Below, piece by piece: positions 37,290 through 45,122 of a stretch of DNA of 64,000 nt. A program made the position numbers and the translations under genes. The DNA comes from Devosiaceae bacterium. GTDB taxonomy: Bacteria > Pseudomonadota > Alphaproteobacteria > Rhizobiales > Devosiaceae. The notes under the pieces were generated by a model that was not told the origin of the DNA, did no database searches, and saw nothing but the letters and a program-made list of their open reading frames with translations. The DNA is taken from contig JAKISW010000002.1 of assembly GCA_021648375.1 (NCBI GenBank), positions 1 through 64,000 of the forward strand, given 5' to 3'. Position 1 is the stretch's first letter. Each line of letters starts with the position of its first letter.

Positions 37290-38987
37290 TTAATTTTCCG
37301 GGCAGATAAATTCAACAATTTCTTTTGCATCAAAACCTGAAGGCAACATTCCATAGGTTGCCCTCCACCTTCCCTCCAGCCGTGTAGTCATAAAAGCATC
37401 AGCCAATCCAGTATCTATCGAATGTGAAAGTTCCGCAGCTGCAGCGCTCAAAGCCAGCTTTTCAACAAAAATTCTTGCCAGACCTTCATCTTTTACAGTT
37501 TCAACCGCATCCCGGCGCAATTGGGCAATTATTTTCCCACCAGACTCTCCCAGGTCATCCGCCAGCATATCAAGCACTGTTTCTAATATCTGTGGAGTTT
37601 TTTTCAAAACTCTTAAAACATCCAGACACATAACATTTCCCGAACCCTCCCAAATGGAATTAACAGGTGCCTCGCGATATTGTCTGGCCAGATTTCCCTC
37701 TTCCACATAGCCATTGCCCCCAAGGCATTCCATCGCTTCCCCGATTAAAACCGGGGCGCTTTTGCATACCCAGTATTTTATTGCCGGCGTCATCAATCTT
37801 GCATAGGCAGCTTCCGCTTCATTTGAAGAAGCCAGATCAAAAGAACGAGACAGCCGTAAAGAAAGCGCAACAGCTCCGGCAACATCCAGACTCATATCGG
37901 CCAGAACCCTGCTCATAATCGGCTGATCAATCAGTTTTTTACCAAAAACCTCCCGGTGACGACAATGAAACACTGCCTCAGCCAGCGCTGCTCGCATTAA
38001 TCCCGCCGATGCGGTGGCACAATCAAGCCTGGTCAGGGTGACCATTTCCAGAATTACCCTCAACCCTTTACCTGGCTTTCCAACAATCATTGCTAACGAA
38101 TTGTTGAATTCCACTTCCGAGGATGCATTGGAGCGATTGCCCAATTTATCCTTTAGACGAACGAAATTAAGCCCGTTTTTACTACCGTCCGGCAACAGGC
38201 GTGGCACAAGAAAGCACGATGGCTGACCCAGCGGTTTTTCCTTCGATTCTTCCGTAGCGGTTGAATCAACATCATGGGCCAGAATCAAAAAAGCATCCCC
38301 CATGGGAGCTGACATAAACCATTTATGCCCGTTAATTCTCCATCCTCTGTTCCCATCTTCTTTAGCTTTGGAGATATTTGCGCGCAGATCCGTTCCGCCC
38401 TGTTTTTCGGTCATGCCCATACCAATCTGCACACCGGGTTTTTCCGCCGCAGATTTTTGAGAACCATCATATTGACGCGAAAGGATTTTTGGCAGCCATT
38501 GGGCAAGCAAGTCAGGAGCAGCTTTAAGCGCTCCAACCGAGGCATTGGTCATAGTCATTGGACACAAATGTCCACAATCAGTTGCCGCCATAAGGATATA
38601 ACGCACGGCACGAACAAAGTTCCTTTGTCCTTTTTCTTTCTCATCTTTGTCCCAGACCGAACAATGAAGCCCATAAGAAACACTTTTTTCCATCAAAGCG
38701 TGCCATGCGGGGTGAAATTGGACCACATCCAAACGATTTCCCTTGGAATCATGGGTTTTAAGTTTAGGAATTTCTGTGTTGGCTAATCGCGCCAACTCGT
38801 TTGCCTCAGCCGAGCCTGTCCATTTCCCCAATTCCTCCAGAGAATTTAAGACATCAGTCGGCAAATCTTTGCAAAGGCGTAACAAAACAGGGTCATTGGT
38901 AAAGGCATTATGCCCAAGAAAAAAAGGCGATTGATTGAGGCTTTCTTCCCCTTTGGGAAGGCTTAGATTATTGTTTGAATTTTTCAT
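37290..38987 (-). CDS. aidB: AidB-like acyl-CoA dehydrogenase family protein
   Basis: A 565-residue flavoprotein from ATG 38987 (a GTG codon directly before it is also possible). FAD-dependent acyl-CoA dehydrogenase fold with the segment GMGMTEKQGGTDLRANI, and the AidB-type C-terminal region GGNGYVEEGNLARQYREAPV then NSIWEGSGNVMCLDVLRVL. That last stretch and the extra C-terminal domain separate AidB from ordinary acyl-CoA dehydrogenases. E. coli AidB belongs to the adaptive response to DNA alkylation, binds DNA and has weak isovaleryl-CoA dehydrogenase activity. No ada or alkB gene is nearby. AGGGG precedes the start. The neighbouring importer operon is on the same strand but 209 bases away. 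Confidence 0.85.
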   Translation of the reverse strand: MKNSNNNLSLPKGEESLNQSPFFLGHNAFTNDPVLLRLCKDLPTDVLNSLEELGKWTGSAEANELARLANTEIPKLKTHDSKGNRLDVVQFHPAWHALMEKSVSYGLHCSVWDKDEKEKGQRNFVRAVRYILMAATDCGHLCPMTMTNASVGALKAAPDLLAQWLPKILSRQYDGSQKSAAEKPGVQIGMGMTEKQGGTDLRANISKAKEDGNRGWRINGHKWFMSAPMGDAFLILAHDVDSTATEESKEKPLGQPSCFLVPRLLPDGSKNGLNFVRLKDKLGNRSNASSEVEFNNSLAMIVGKPGKGLRVILEMVTLTRLDCATASAGLMRAALAEAVFHCRHREVFGKKLIDQPIMSRVLADMSLDVAGAVALSLRLSRSFDLASSNEAEAAYARLMTPAIKYWVCKSAPVLIGEAMECLGGNGYVEEGNLARQYREAPVNSIWEGSGNVMCLDVLRVLKKTPQILETVLDMLADDLGESGGKIIAQLRRDAVETVKDEGLARIFVEKLALSAAAAELSHSIDTGLADAFMTTRLEGRWRATYGMLPSGFDAKEIVEFICPEN

Positions 38988-39138
38988 CACACAACCCCTT
39001 GTTTTAATAACAGGGTTAGGATTATAGCAGGAATAAGGTCATGCCGAACCACAAAAATCGAACCTGCTGTTCCATTTTCATTAGCTAACAATAACATCGG
39101 CCATCGAAAGCAGCCATTGCTCAAACAATCAAAATATT

Positions 39139-39213
<75 letters not shown>

Positions 39214-39446
39214 ACTCCAGACAATCCTGATTTCCAGCCCCAAAAATTGAGATTGAATAATCACCATGCAATAGTTTGAACAAGAAAAGCTTGGCAATGG
39301 ATCGTCGGGCGCTTATATGCCCAATCAATTCCTTAATTGCAACACTAAAAATCATGGCAAATGTTTCCACAATTCTGCCCGTCTTTTTTTTTAACGTATA
39401 TCAACCCAACATTCCTTGGCGATAACCGGACCTTTCAGGCAAAAAA

Positions 39447-40439
39447 ATGAACGATTTATCTTCTACTTCAATTTCACCCGGCGCATCCGCTGCCCCTAAA
39501 ACTTTAGCTGGAGCCGATTTAATATCCGATAGCTCCACCGCTGATTTCCAAAATGATGTTATTTCACCCTCAGCAAAAGTACCGGTTCTGGTTGATTTTT
39601 GGGCGCCCTGGTGCGGCCCATGTCAGCAATTAGGCCCGGCTCTGGAAAAAATTGTAACCCAGGCCGGAGGTCAGGTTCGTTTGGTTAAGATCAATATTGA
39701 TGAAAATCCAGAACTTGCATCAAAAATGGGCGTTCGTTCAATTCCTGCCGTATTTTCATTTTTCGGCGGCCAACCCGTTGATGGATTTATGGGTGCATTG
39801 CCAGAAAGTGAAATAAAAAACTTTATTGGCAAGCAATTACAATTGGCAGCAGGTGCTGGAAATAATGGGCAAGACATCCCGCAAGATGATATGAACGCTC
39901 AAATCGAGCAGGCTTTGTTAACTGCTCAAAAGGCATTGGATGAGGACGATGTTCAACAGGCATTGCAGATTTATGGCTTGATTCTGGAACAGCTGCCTCA
40001 AGATGTCAGAGCCTTAACGGGACTAACTCAGACATTTATAAAATCTGGCGCTATTGATCAGGCAAAACAAACTCTGGATTTGGTTCAAGACGCTGATAAA
40101 GACAATCCAGCCTATATTGCGGCAAATACCTCATTAAATCTTGCTCTTGAAGCTATAGAGCAACAGGAAATGGGCCTTGGTGAAACCGGTGACATTCAAA
40201 CACGAATTGAAGCCGATCCCAATGATCATCAGGCCAGAATGGATATGGCCATTATGTATAATGCCTCGGGAAACAAACAAAAAGCCACTCAGGCATTAAT
40301 TGAAATAATTCGTCGTGACAGGAATTGGAACGATGATGGAGCGCGCACAAAATTATTAGAATTTTTTGAAGCCTGGGGACCGGGTTCTCCAGAATCCATT
40401 GCAGGAAGAAAGTTGCTTTCTCGCACTTTATTCTCTTAA
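39447..40439 (+). CDS. Thioredoxin-TPR protein (YbbN/CnoX-like)
   Basis: A 330-residue cytoplasmic protein with a thioredoxin domain (about residues 33-140) and intact active site WAPWCGPCQQ, then a C-terminal TPR-like helical region (about 150-325). E. coli YbbN lost one active-site Cys, whereas the Caulobacter CnoX form keeps both; this protein is of the latter kind and should be redox active. CnoX proteins hold oxidised clients and pass them to GroEL. It leads a unit with the Lon-domain and Trm112 genes, an order that is common in Alphaproteobacteria. The start has CAGGC upstream. Confidence 0.92.
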   Translation: MNDLSSTSISPGASAAPKTLAGADLISDSSTADFQNDVISPSAKVPVLVDFWAPWCGPCQQLGPALEKIVTQAGGQVRLVKINIDENPELASKMGVRSIPAVFSFFGGQPVDGFMGALPESEIKNFIGKQLQLAAGAGNNGQDIPQDDMNAQIEQALLTAQKALDEDDVQQALQIYGLILEQLPQDVRALTGLTQTFIKSGAIDQAKQTLDLVQDADKDNPAYIAANTSLNLALEAIEQQEMGLGETGDIQTRIEADPNDHQARMDMAIMYNASGNKQKATQALIEIIRRDRNWNDDGARTKLLEFFEAWGPGSPESIAGRKLLSRTLFS

Positions 40440-40525
40440 ATATATTTAAGCAGGATCTTTGAAGTTTAATTTTTCAAAAACTCTTATCAATTGTTCCAGG
40501 CATAAACCCGGTGCGGAGACTGATA

Positions 40526-41188
40526 GTGAAAAACAAGCCCTCTTCAGTCGAGGATATTGATGAAACCATTGCACTATTACCCCTGTCAGGGGCGTTGTTG
40601 CTTCCGCAAACTCAACGCCCGCTGGTTATTTTTGAGAAACGTTATTTATCGCTGATTTCTGATATTTTAAGCACAGATCGCATTGTTGGTTTAATTCAGC
40701 CAGTTGATAGTTCAATAGAATCCCCAGCATCCCGACATTCTCAATTGCAAAAAGTTGGCTGCCTTGGATATTTACGTGCTTTTGAGGAGCAGGAGGATGA
40801 CAAATTTCTGGTTGTTCTTGAAGGGTTATGTCGGTTTAATTTAATTGAAGAATTGTCTGCTGAAAAACCCTATCGTCAGGCAAGGGTCAGTTATCAGGAT
40901 TATAAAGCTGATTTTGATCCCGATTTTGGCGCTGAACAGGTCAATCGGGAAGAATTTTTGCGCTCCATGCGCCAATATGCTGATTTCGCCCGGTTCAAAT
41001 TCGATTGGGATGGAATAAAGTTACTTAATACATCAATGCTGATAAATATGTGCTGCGTTCTTTCGCCCTATGGGGCCAACGAAAAGCAGGCGCTTTTAGA
41101 AGCGGATTCGATCAATCATCGCGCACAAACGCTAATAGCCCTTGCTGAAATGGAAATTGGTGCCGCTTCTGGAGATAATATCCAGTGA
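40526..41188 (+). CDS. Lon substrate-binding (LON N-terminal) domain protein
   Basis: A 220-residue protein consisting of the Lon N-terminal domain without ATPase or protease. Seen: IALLPLSGALLLPQTQRPLV near the start and VGCLGYLRAFEEQEDDKFLV in the middle. I chose GTG at 40526, which has CGGAGA upstream; an in-frame GTG at 40511 would add five residues. The role is unknown; possibly substrate recognition in protein quality control, which would suit the thioredoxin-chaperone gene before it. It overlaps the Trm112 gene by 4 bases. Confidence 0.88.
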   Translation: MKNKPSSVEDIDETIALLPLSGALLLPQTQRPLVIFEKRYLSLISDILSTDRIVGLIQPVDSSIESPASRHSQLQKVGCLGYLRAFEEQEDDKFLVVLEGLCRFNLIEELSAEKPYRQARVSYQDYKADFDPDFGAEQVNREEFLRSMRQYADFARFKFDWDGIKLLNTSMLINMCCVLSPYGANEKQALLEADSINHRAQTLIALAEMEIGAASGDNIQ

Positions 41189-41409
41189 CAAAAATCAGCG
41201 CTGAAAAAAAACGCTACCAGATTGATATCTTAGCCCTTGAGATGCTGGTCTGCCCCCTTACCAAAACCCGTCTTTCAATAAATGCGGATAAAACCGAACT
41301 TATTTCTCCGGCGACCCGGGTTGCTTATCCAATTACCAAGGGAGTGCCACTACTTTGCCTCAGCGAATCACGCACGCTTTCTCAAGAAGAAATTGATAAG
41401 TTCAAATAG
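41185..41409 (+). CDS. Trm112 family (YcaR/UPF0434) small protein
   Basis: A 74-residue protein with GTG start inside the stop of the Lon-domain gene. The core LEMLVCPLTKTRLSINAD, then ELISPATRVAYPITKGVPLL, matches the Trm112/UPF0434 family. In eukaryotes and archaea Trm112 is a zinc-binding partner that activates methyltransferases. Here only one Cys of the zinc knuckle remains, as in many bacterial members, so zinc binding is doubtful. Confidence 0.9.
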   Translation: MTKISAEKKRYQIDILALEMLVCPLTKTRLSINADKTELISPATRVAYPITKGVPLLCLSESRTLSQEEIDKFK

Positions 41410-41503
41410 TATCCGTGCGAATAATCATAGCTCTAACGCTAACGAGTGGGCAAAAAAATCCTGGCAAATAGACCCATGAACTCGTGAACCCAGCGATTCA
41501 TGA

Positions 41504-42739
41504 CTAAATTTCCAGACCTCTAAGCAATCTTGGTTCGCTCCGCCCAATTGCAGCCGCGTGTCTTATTAGAGCGTTTTTTAACAATGGCGCACGATCCACA
41601 AGCCCAAGCCCAAGATCCCTTGCGATGCGCAATATAGCCACATCATTAGAAAACAGACGATTAAGTCCATCGGTTGCCAGAGCCATCATCGCCACATCCA
41701 TTCGGCGCCAGCGCTCATATTCCTGCAATATATTCAATGAACCCATATCTTGTCCCCGCCGCACACAATTTATTATTGTTTCCAATAACGCTGCAACATC
41801 TTTTAGACCAAGATTTAGGCCCTGCCCGGTTATCGGATGAATGGCATGAGCCGCATCTCCCAACAGCGCCAGTCTCGGCCTGACAAATTCCCGCGCAATG
41901 CAAAGGCGCAAGGGAAATCCCTGAATGGGCTGTTTTAATTCTACCCGTCCCAGACAATGCCCCATGGCTTCTTCAATATGTATTGCCTGTTCTTTTGACG
42001 AAAGAGTTTGCAGGTGCTGAGCATTCTGGGCAGTTTCCGTCCACACCAAAGAAGAGGTTTTTCCTTTTAGGGGCAGACTGGCAAACGGACCGGTGCTGCG
42101 AAAATGTTCAAAGGCGGTCTGATTATGTTCGAATTCATGGGCAATCGTTGAAACAAGTCCCACTTGTTTATAGTCATTAATGATGGTTTTTATTGAAGCT
42201 AATGAACGCATTTTCGAGCGCGATCCGTCAGCTGCCACAACCAGTTCAGCTTCAATGGTGCTACCATCCTCAAAACCAATTCTGGCCGCAGGTCCCCCGG
42301 TATCCAATGAAACCGCCTTAACCCCGGCAATCAACTCTACACTGCCTTTTGCTTTTGTCAGCAATGCCGCCACAATATCTCGAAACGGTACCATATGGGC
42401 AAACGGTTGATCATGCCCCACTTCCCCATCGAAGGCTAAAAACAATGGTCGCGAACGATCAGAAGGCGCAGAATCCGTTATTTCCATCCTTGAAATTGGG
42501 CAAGAATTTCTTTTCATTTCATCCCAGATACCAAGAGATTGAAAAATTCTGGTTACGCCTGCCGCCAAAGCTAACGAGCGGGCATCATCGGGCACCTTGA
42601 ATTGACGTTTATCGCAGATACAGACTTTCAATTCCGGCATGATGGAAACCAGACCAACCGCCAACGTCAACCCAGCAGGTCCGCCGCCAACAATGGCAAT
42701 GTCAAATTTTTGGATATTTTCTTTTGCTGAACGTCCCAT
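41504..42739 (-). CDS. UbiH/UbiF-type FAD-dependent ubiquinone biosynthesis hydroxylase
   Basis: A 411-residue monooxygenase: Rossmann motif VGGGPAGLTLA (about 16-26), DG motif VVAADGSRSKMRS, and the GD motif LALLGDAAHAIHPITGQGLN, which is diagnostic for the UbiH/UbiF/COQ6 group. It hydroxylates the ring of a ubiquinone precursor using FAD, NAD(P)H and oxygen. Alphaproteobacteria carry varying sets (UbiH, UbiF, UbiL, UbiM), and ring position cannot be read from the sequence. It is convergent with the Trm112 gene and transcribed away from glnK. Confidence 0.9.
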   Translation of the reverse strand: MGRSAKENIQKFDIAIVGGGPAGLTLAVGLVSIMPELKVCICDKRQFKVPDDARSLALAAGVTRIFQSLGIWDEMKRNSCPISRMEITDSAPSDRSRPLFLAFDGEVGHDQPFAHMVPFRDIVAALLTKAKGSVELIAGVKAVSLDTGGPAARIGFEDGSTIEAELVVAADGSRSKMRSLASIKTIINDYKQVGLVSTIAHEFEHNQTAFEHFRSTGPFASLPLKGKTSSLVWTETAQNAQHLQTLSSKEQAIHIEEAMGHCLGRVELKQPIQGFPLRLCIAREFVRPRLALLGDAAHAIHPITGQGLNLGLKDVAALLETIINCVRRGQDMGSLNILQEYERWRRMDVAMMALATDGLNRLFSNDVAILRIARDLGLGLVDRAPLLKNALIRHAAAIGRSEPRLLRGLEI

Positions 42740-43095
42740 GGATTCTGCAATCTTTTTTGCGAATTAAATTTATACTATGGCCCGGCTTTTTGAAATTAGT
42801 CGGCCGTGTGTTTTTAGGTCTGCTTAACAATATCACCAAGCCACGGCCTGGTCATCACCTGAAAACAAAATAGGAATAATTAAATCGGGACCAAGGGCGC
42901 TGCCTATATTTTGCACAACCCTTCTGACGTCGCTCAAATTTTAGGCATTTTTCTGCTGGTATGACTTGCTGATTCTTTACGGCCCTTCATTTAAGTTAAT
43001 AATATCAAATAGTTAAACTAAAATTTTGAGTCTGGCACGCTGCTTGAATGGTATTTAGCGAGAATTTACTAGCTTATCCACAAACAGGAGCAACC
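42740..43095. other. 356-base region upstream of glnK
   Basis: No gene. It holds a sigma-54-like promoter at 43033-43047. A perfect 9-base DnaA-box sequence, TTATCCACA, lies at 43074-43082 in what would be the leader just before the glnK ribosome-binding site. I did not find a clear NtrC enhancer palindrome. Confidence 0.5.
43033..43047 (+). promoter_or_regulatory. Sigma-54-type (-24/-12) promoter of glnK-amtB
   Basis: TGGCAC-N5-TTGA with the right spacing; the consensus is TGGCAC-N5-TTGC, so one base of the -12 element differs. The start of transcription would be near 43060, 36 bases before the glnK ATG. glnK-amtB operons are commonly under RpoN and NtrC, which supports the call. Confidence 0.7.
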
Positions 43096-43437
43096 ATGAA
43101 ACTGGTGATAGCAATAATCAAACCCTCAAAGATTGAGGAAATAAGACAAGCCCTTAACGCATTGGACGTCCACGGCATGACCGTTTCTGAGGTCAAAGGC
43201 TATGGCCGTCAAAAGGGACACTCAGAAATATATCGCGGCGCAGAATATGCCGTGCATTTTGTCCCTAAACTCAAGGTTGAAATTGCAGTTGCCGACGCAG
43301 CTCGGGCCAGCGCTGTTTCAGCCGCAATAAAAGAAGCTGCAAATACCGATCGTATCGGGGATGGCAAAATCTTTGTGCTTGATCTGGAAGCGGTCACACG
43401 AATTCGTACCGGCGAAACCGGTCCTGAAGCCCTTTAA
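43096..43437 (+). CDS. glnK: Nitrogen regulatory protein P-II (GlnK)
   Basis: A 113-residue trimeric signal protein. The frame runs 16 codons upstream, but ATG at 43096 has AGGAG and opens with MKLVIAIIKPSKIEEIRQAL, the normal P-II start; the upstream part lies in the sigma-54 promoter leader. The T-loop has the uridylylation Tyr in SEIYRGAEYAVHFVPK, and GDGKIFVLDLEAVTRIRTGE is the C-terminal signature. It senses 2-oxoglutarate and ATP/ADP, and blocks AmtB when nitrogen is plentiful. It is 40 bases from amtB, in one operon. Confidence 0.95.
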   Translation: MKLVIAIIKPSKIEEIRQALNALDVHGMTVSEVKGYGRQKGHSEIYRGAEYAVHFVPKLKVEIAVADAARASAVSAAIKEAANTDRIGDGKIFVLDLEAVTRIRTGETGPEAL

Positions 43438-43477
43438 TTTTATTTTTTTACAACAAACACTTTTCGGAGCTTAGTTT

Positions 43478-44914
43478 ATGACCCGCTTTCTTTCATTACC
43501 AAACGCATTGGTTCTGGCTTTTTTTACGCTGTTTATCGCCATGACACCCGTTGCGGCCCAGTCCGTAGATATAAACTCAACCATCATTACCACTCTTGAA
43601 GCTATTGGTGCTGCCGCATCCGATGTTGCACTGGAAGGCGGAGCATCTGAAGAAGAAGCCGCTTTGGCCGCCAGCGATGCCATCAGCACAATTGTTGCGG
43701 ATACTTTTGGTGATCGTGATGCCAAGATTTTCAATACCTTGCTGTTTTTGATCGGCGGGTTTTTGGTGATGTGGATGGCAGCTGGTTTTACCATGCTGGA
43801 AACCGGTCTGGTGCGTAAGAAAAACGTCTCCATGCAGGCCTTAAAAAACATAGCCCTATACTCCATTGCTGGCCTGATGTTCTGGCTGGTTGGCTATAAT
43901 GTGATGTATGGCGGAGAAGCTGGCGGATTTATCGGCACTTTCTCACCTGTTAATTTCCCAGCAGTAGGCGCTGACACAGCAGATGATGGTTATTCTGTAG
44001 CATCTGATTGGTTCTTCCAGATGGCATTTGTTGCAGCAACCGCCTCCATTGTTTCCGGTGCGGTTGCTGAACGTGTGAAACTTTGGGCATTTTTAGCTTT
44101 CACAATTGTATTGACCGGCGTTCTTTATCCCATCACGGGCATGTGGCAATGGGGCGGTGGTTGGTTGGCTGAAATCGGTTTTACTGATTTTGCCGGCTCA
44201 ACTCTTGTTCACTCTGTTGGAGGCTGGGCAGCTCTTGCCGGTGTAATCTTTATTGGTGCACGTGAGGGCAAATATGGAGCCAACGGTGCTGTAACACCAA
44301 TGCCCGGCTCTTCAATTCCACTTGCTACCCTTGGCATGTTTATTCTTTGGATGGGCTGGTTCGGCTTTAACGGCGCTTCACAATTAGCCATGGGAACCAT
44401 TGCCGATGTTGGTGATATTTCACGCATCTTTGCCAATACCAATCTTTCGGCGGCCTCTGGTGCAATTACCGCAATGATCCTGGTTCAACTGATTTATAAA
44501 AAAGTCGATGTGACAATGGTTATCAATGGCGCGCTGGCCGGTCTGGTTTCAATTACCGCTGAACCTTTAGCCCCAAGCGTATTGCAGACCCTGTTTATTG
44601 GGGGCGTTGGCGGAGCAATTGTAGTGTTCACCATTCCCCTTCTGGATAAACTAAAACTCGATGATGTTGTCGGCGCAATTCCGGTTCACCTGCTTGCTGG
44701 TATTTGGGGAACTATGATCACTCCACTTTCCGGGAGTGGTACATTTGCAACTCAAGCCATCGGTGTGATCGCCATTGGTGCTTTCACTTTTGTTGCATCA
44801 TCAATTGTCTGGCTGATTCTCAAAGCCACCATCGGCATCAGGGTCAGCAAAGAAGCTGAAGCGCTTGGACTTGATAAGTCTGAAGTGGGCGTTGAGGCCT
44901 ACCCGGAGTTCTAA
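43478..44914 (+). CDS. amtB: Ammonium transporter AmtB
   Basis: A 478-residue membrane channel with a cleavable signal peptide (ends VAAQ near residue 28) and eleven transmembrane helices. The twin pore His residues are in STLVHSVGGWAAL and AIPVHLLAGIWGT; the binding-site Asp is in TDFAGSTLVHS. An extra segment of about 50 residues after the signal peptide (Ala/Glu-rich) precedes the usual core. It transports ammonium and is gated by GlnK, encoded immediately upstream. A strong terminator follows. Confidence 0.96.
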   Translation: MTRFLSLPNALVLAFFTLFIAMTPVAAQSVDINSTIITTLEAIGAAASDVALEGGASEEEAALAASDAISTIVADTFGDRDAKIFNTLLFLIGGFLVMWMAAGFTMLETGLVRKKNVSMQALKNIALYSIAGLMFWLVGYNVMYGGEAGGFIGTFSPVNFPAVGADTADDGYSVASDWFFQMAFVAATASIVSGAVAERVKLWAFLAFTIVLTGVLYPITGMWQWGGGWLAEIGFTDFAGSTLVHSVGGWAALAGVIFIGAREGKYGANGAVTPMPGSSIPLATLGMFILWMGWFGFNGASQLAMGTIADVGDISRIFANTNLSAASGAITAMILVQLIYKKVDVTMVINGALAGLVSITAEPLAPSVLQTLFIGGVGGAIVVFTIPLLDKLKLDDVVGAIPVHLLAGIWGTMITPLSGSGTFATQAIGVIAIGAFTFVASSIVWLILKATIGIRVSKEAEALGLDKSEVGVEAYPEF

Positions 44915-44957
44915 AAGCGTTAGGATTTATCCAAACTTTAATTTTACAACAAAAAAA

Positions 44958-44991
44958 ACCCGGCAGGCTTTTTTGCCCGCCGGGTTTTTTT
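44958..44991 (+). terminator. Rho-independent terminator of glnK-amtB
   Basis: The stem CCCGGC(A)GGC / GCC(C)GCCGGG (44959-44968 and 44975-44984) around TTTTTT is followed by seven T. It is preceded by an A-run, so it could work in both directions. It isolates the nitrogen operon from ftsK. Confidence 0.92.
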
Positions 44992-45122
44992 GCGCACAGC
45001 AAAAGCAATTTTACGATCGAATTAGGACCCGGTTAACCACCAGCCCCTATGATCGTTTGAACTGGAATTGTCGACGATTTTTGAGTTCATTTGTTTATTT
45101 TAAAAAAAAGCGCTTGAGTACC

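Noticed and set aside
43048..43095. Upstream extension of glnK
   Set aside because: It lies in the promoter leader; ATG at 43096 has the ribosome-binding site and the family N-terminus.
44865..45122. Upstream extension of ftsK
   Set aside because: It runs through the end of amtB and its terminator; the family-like sequence begins after 45123.
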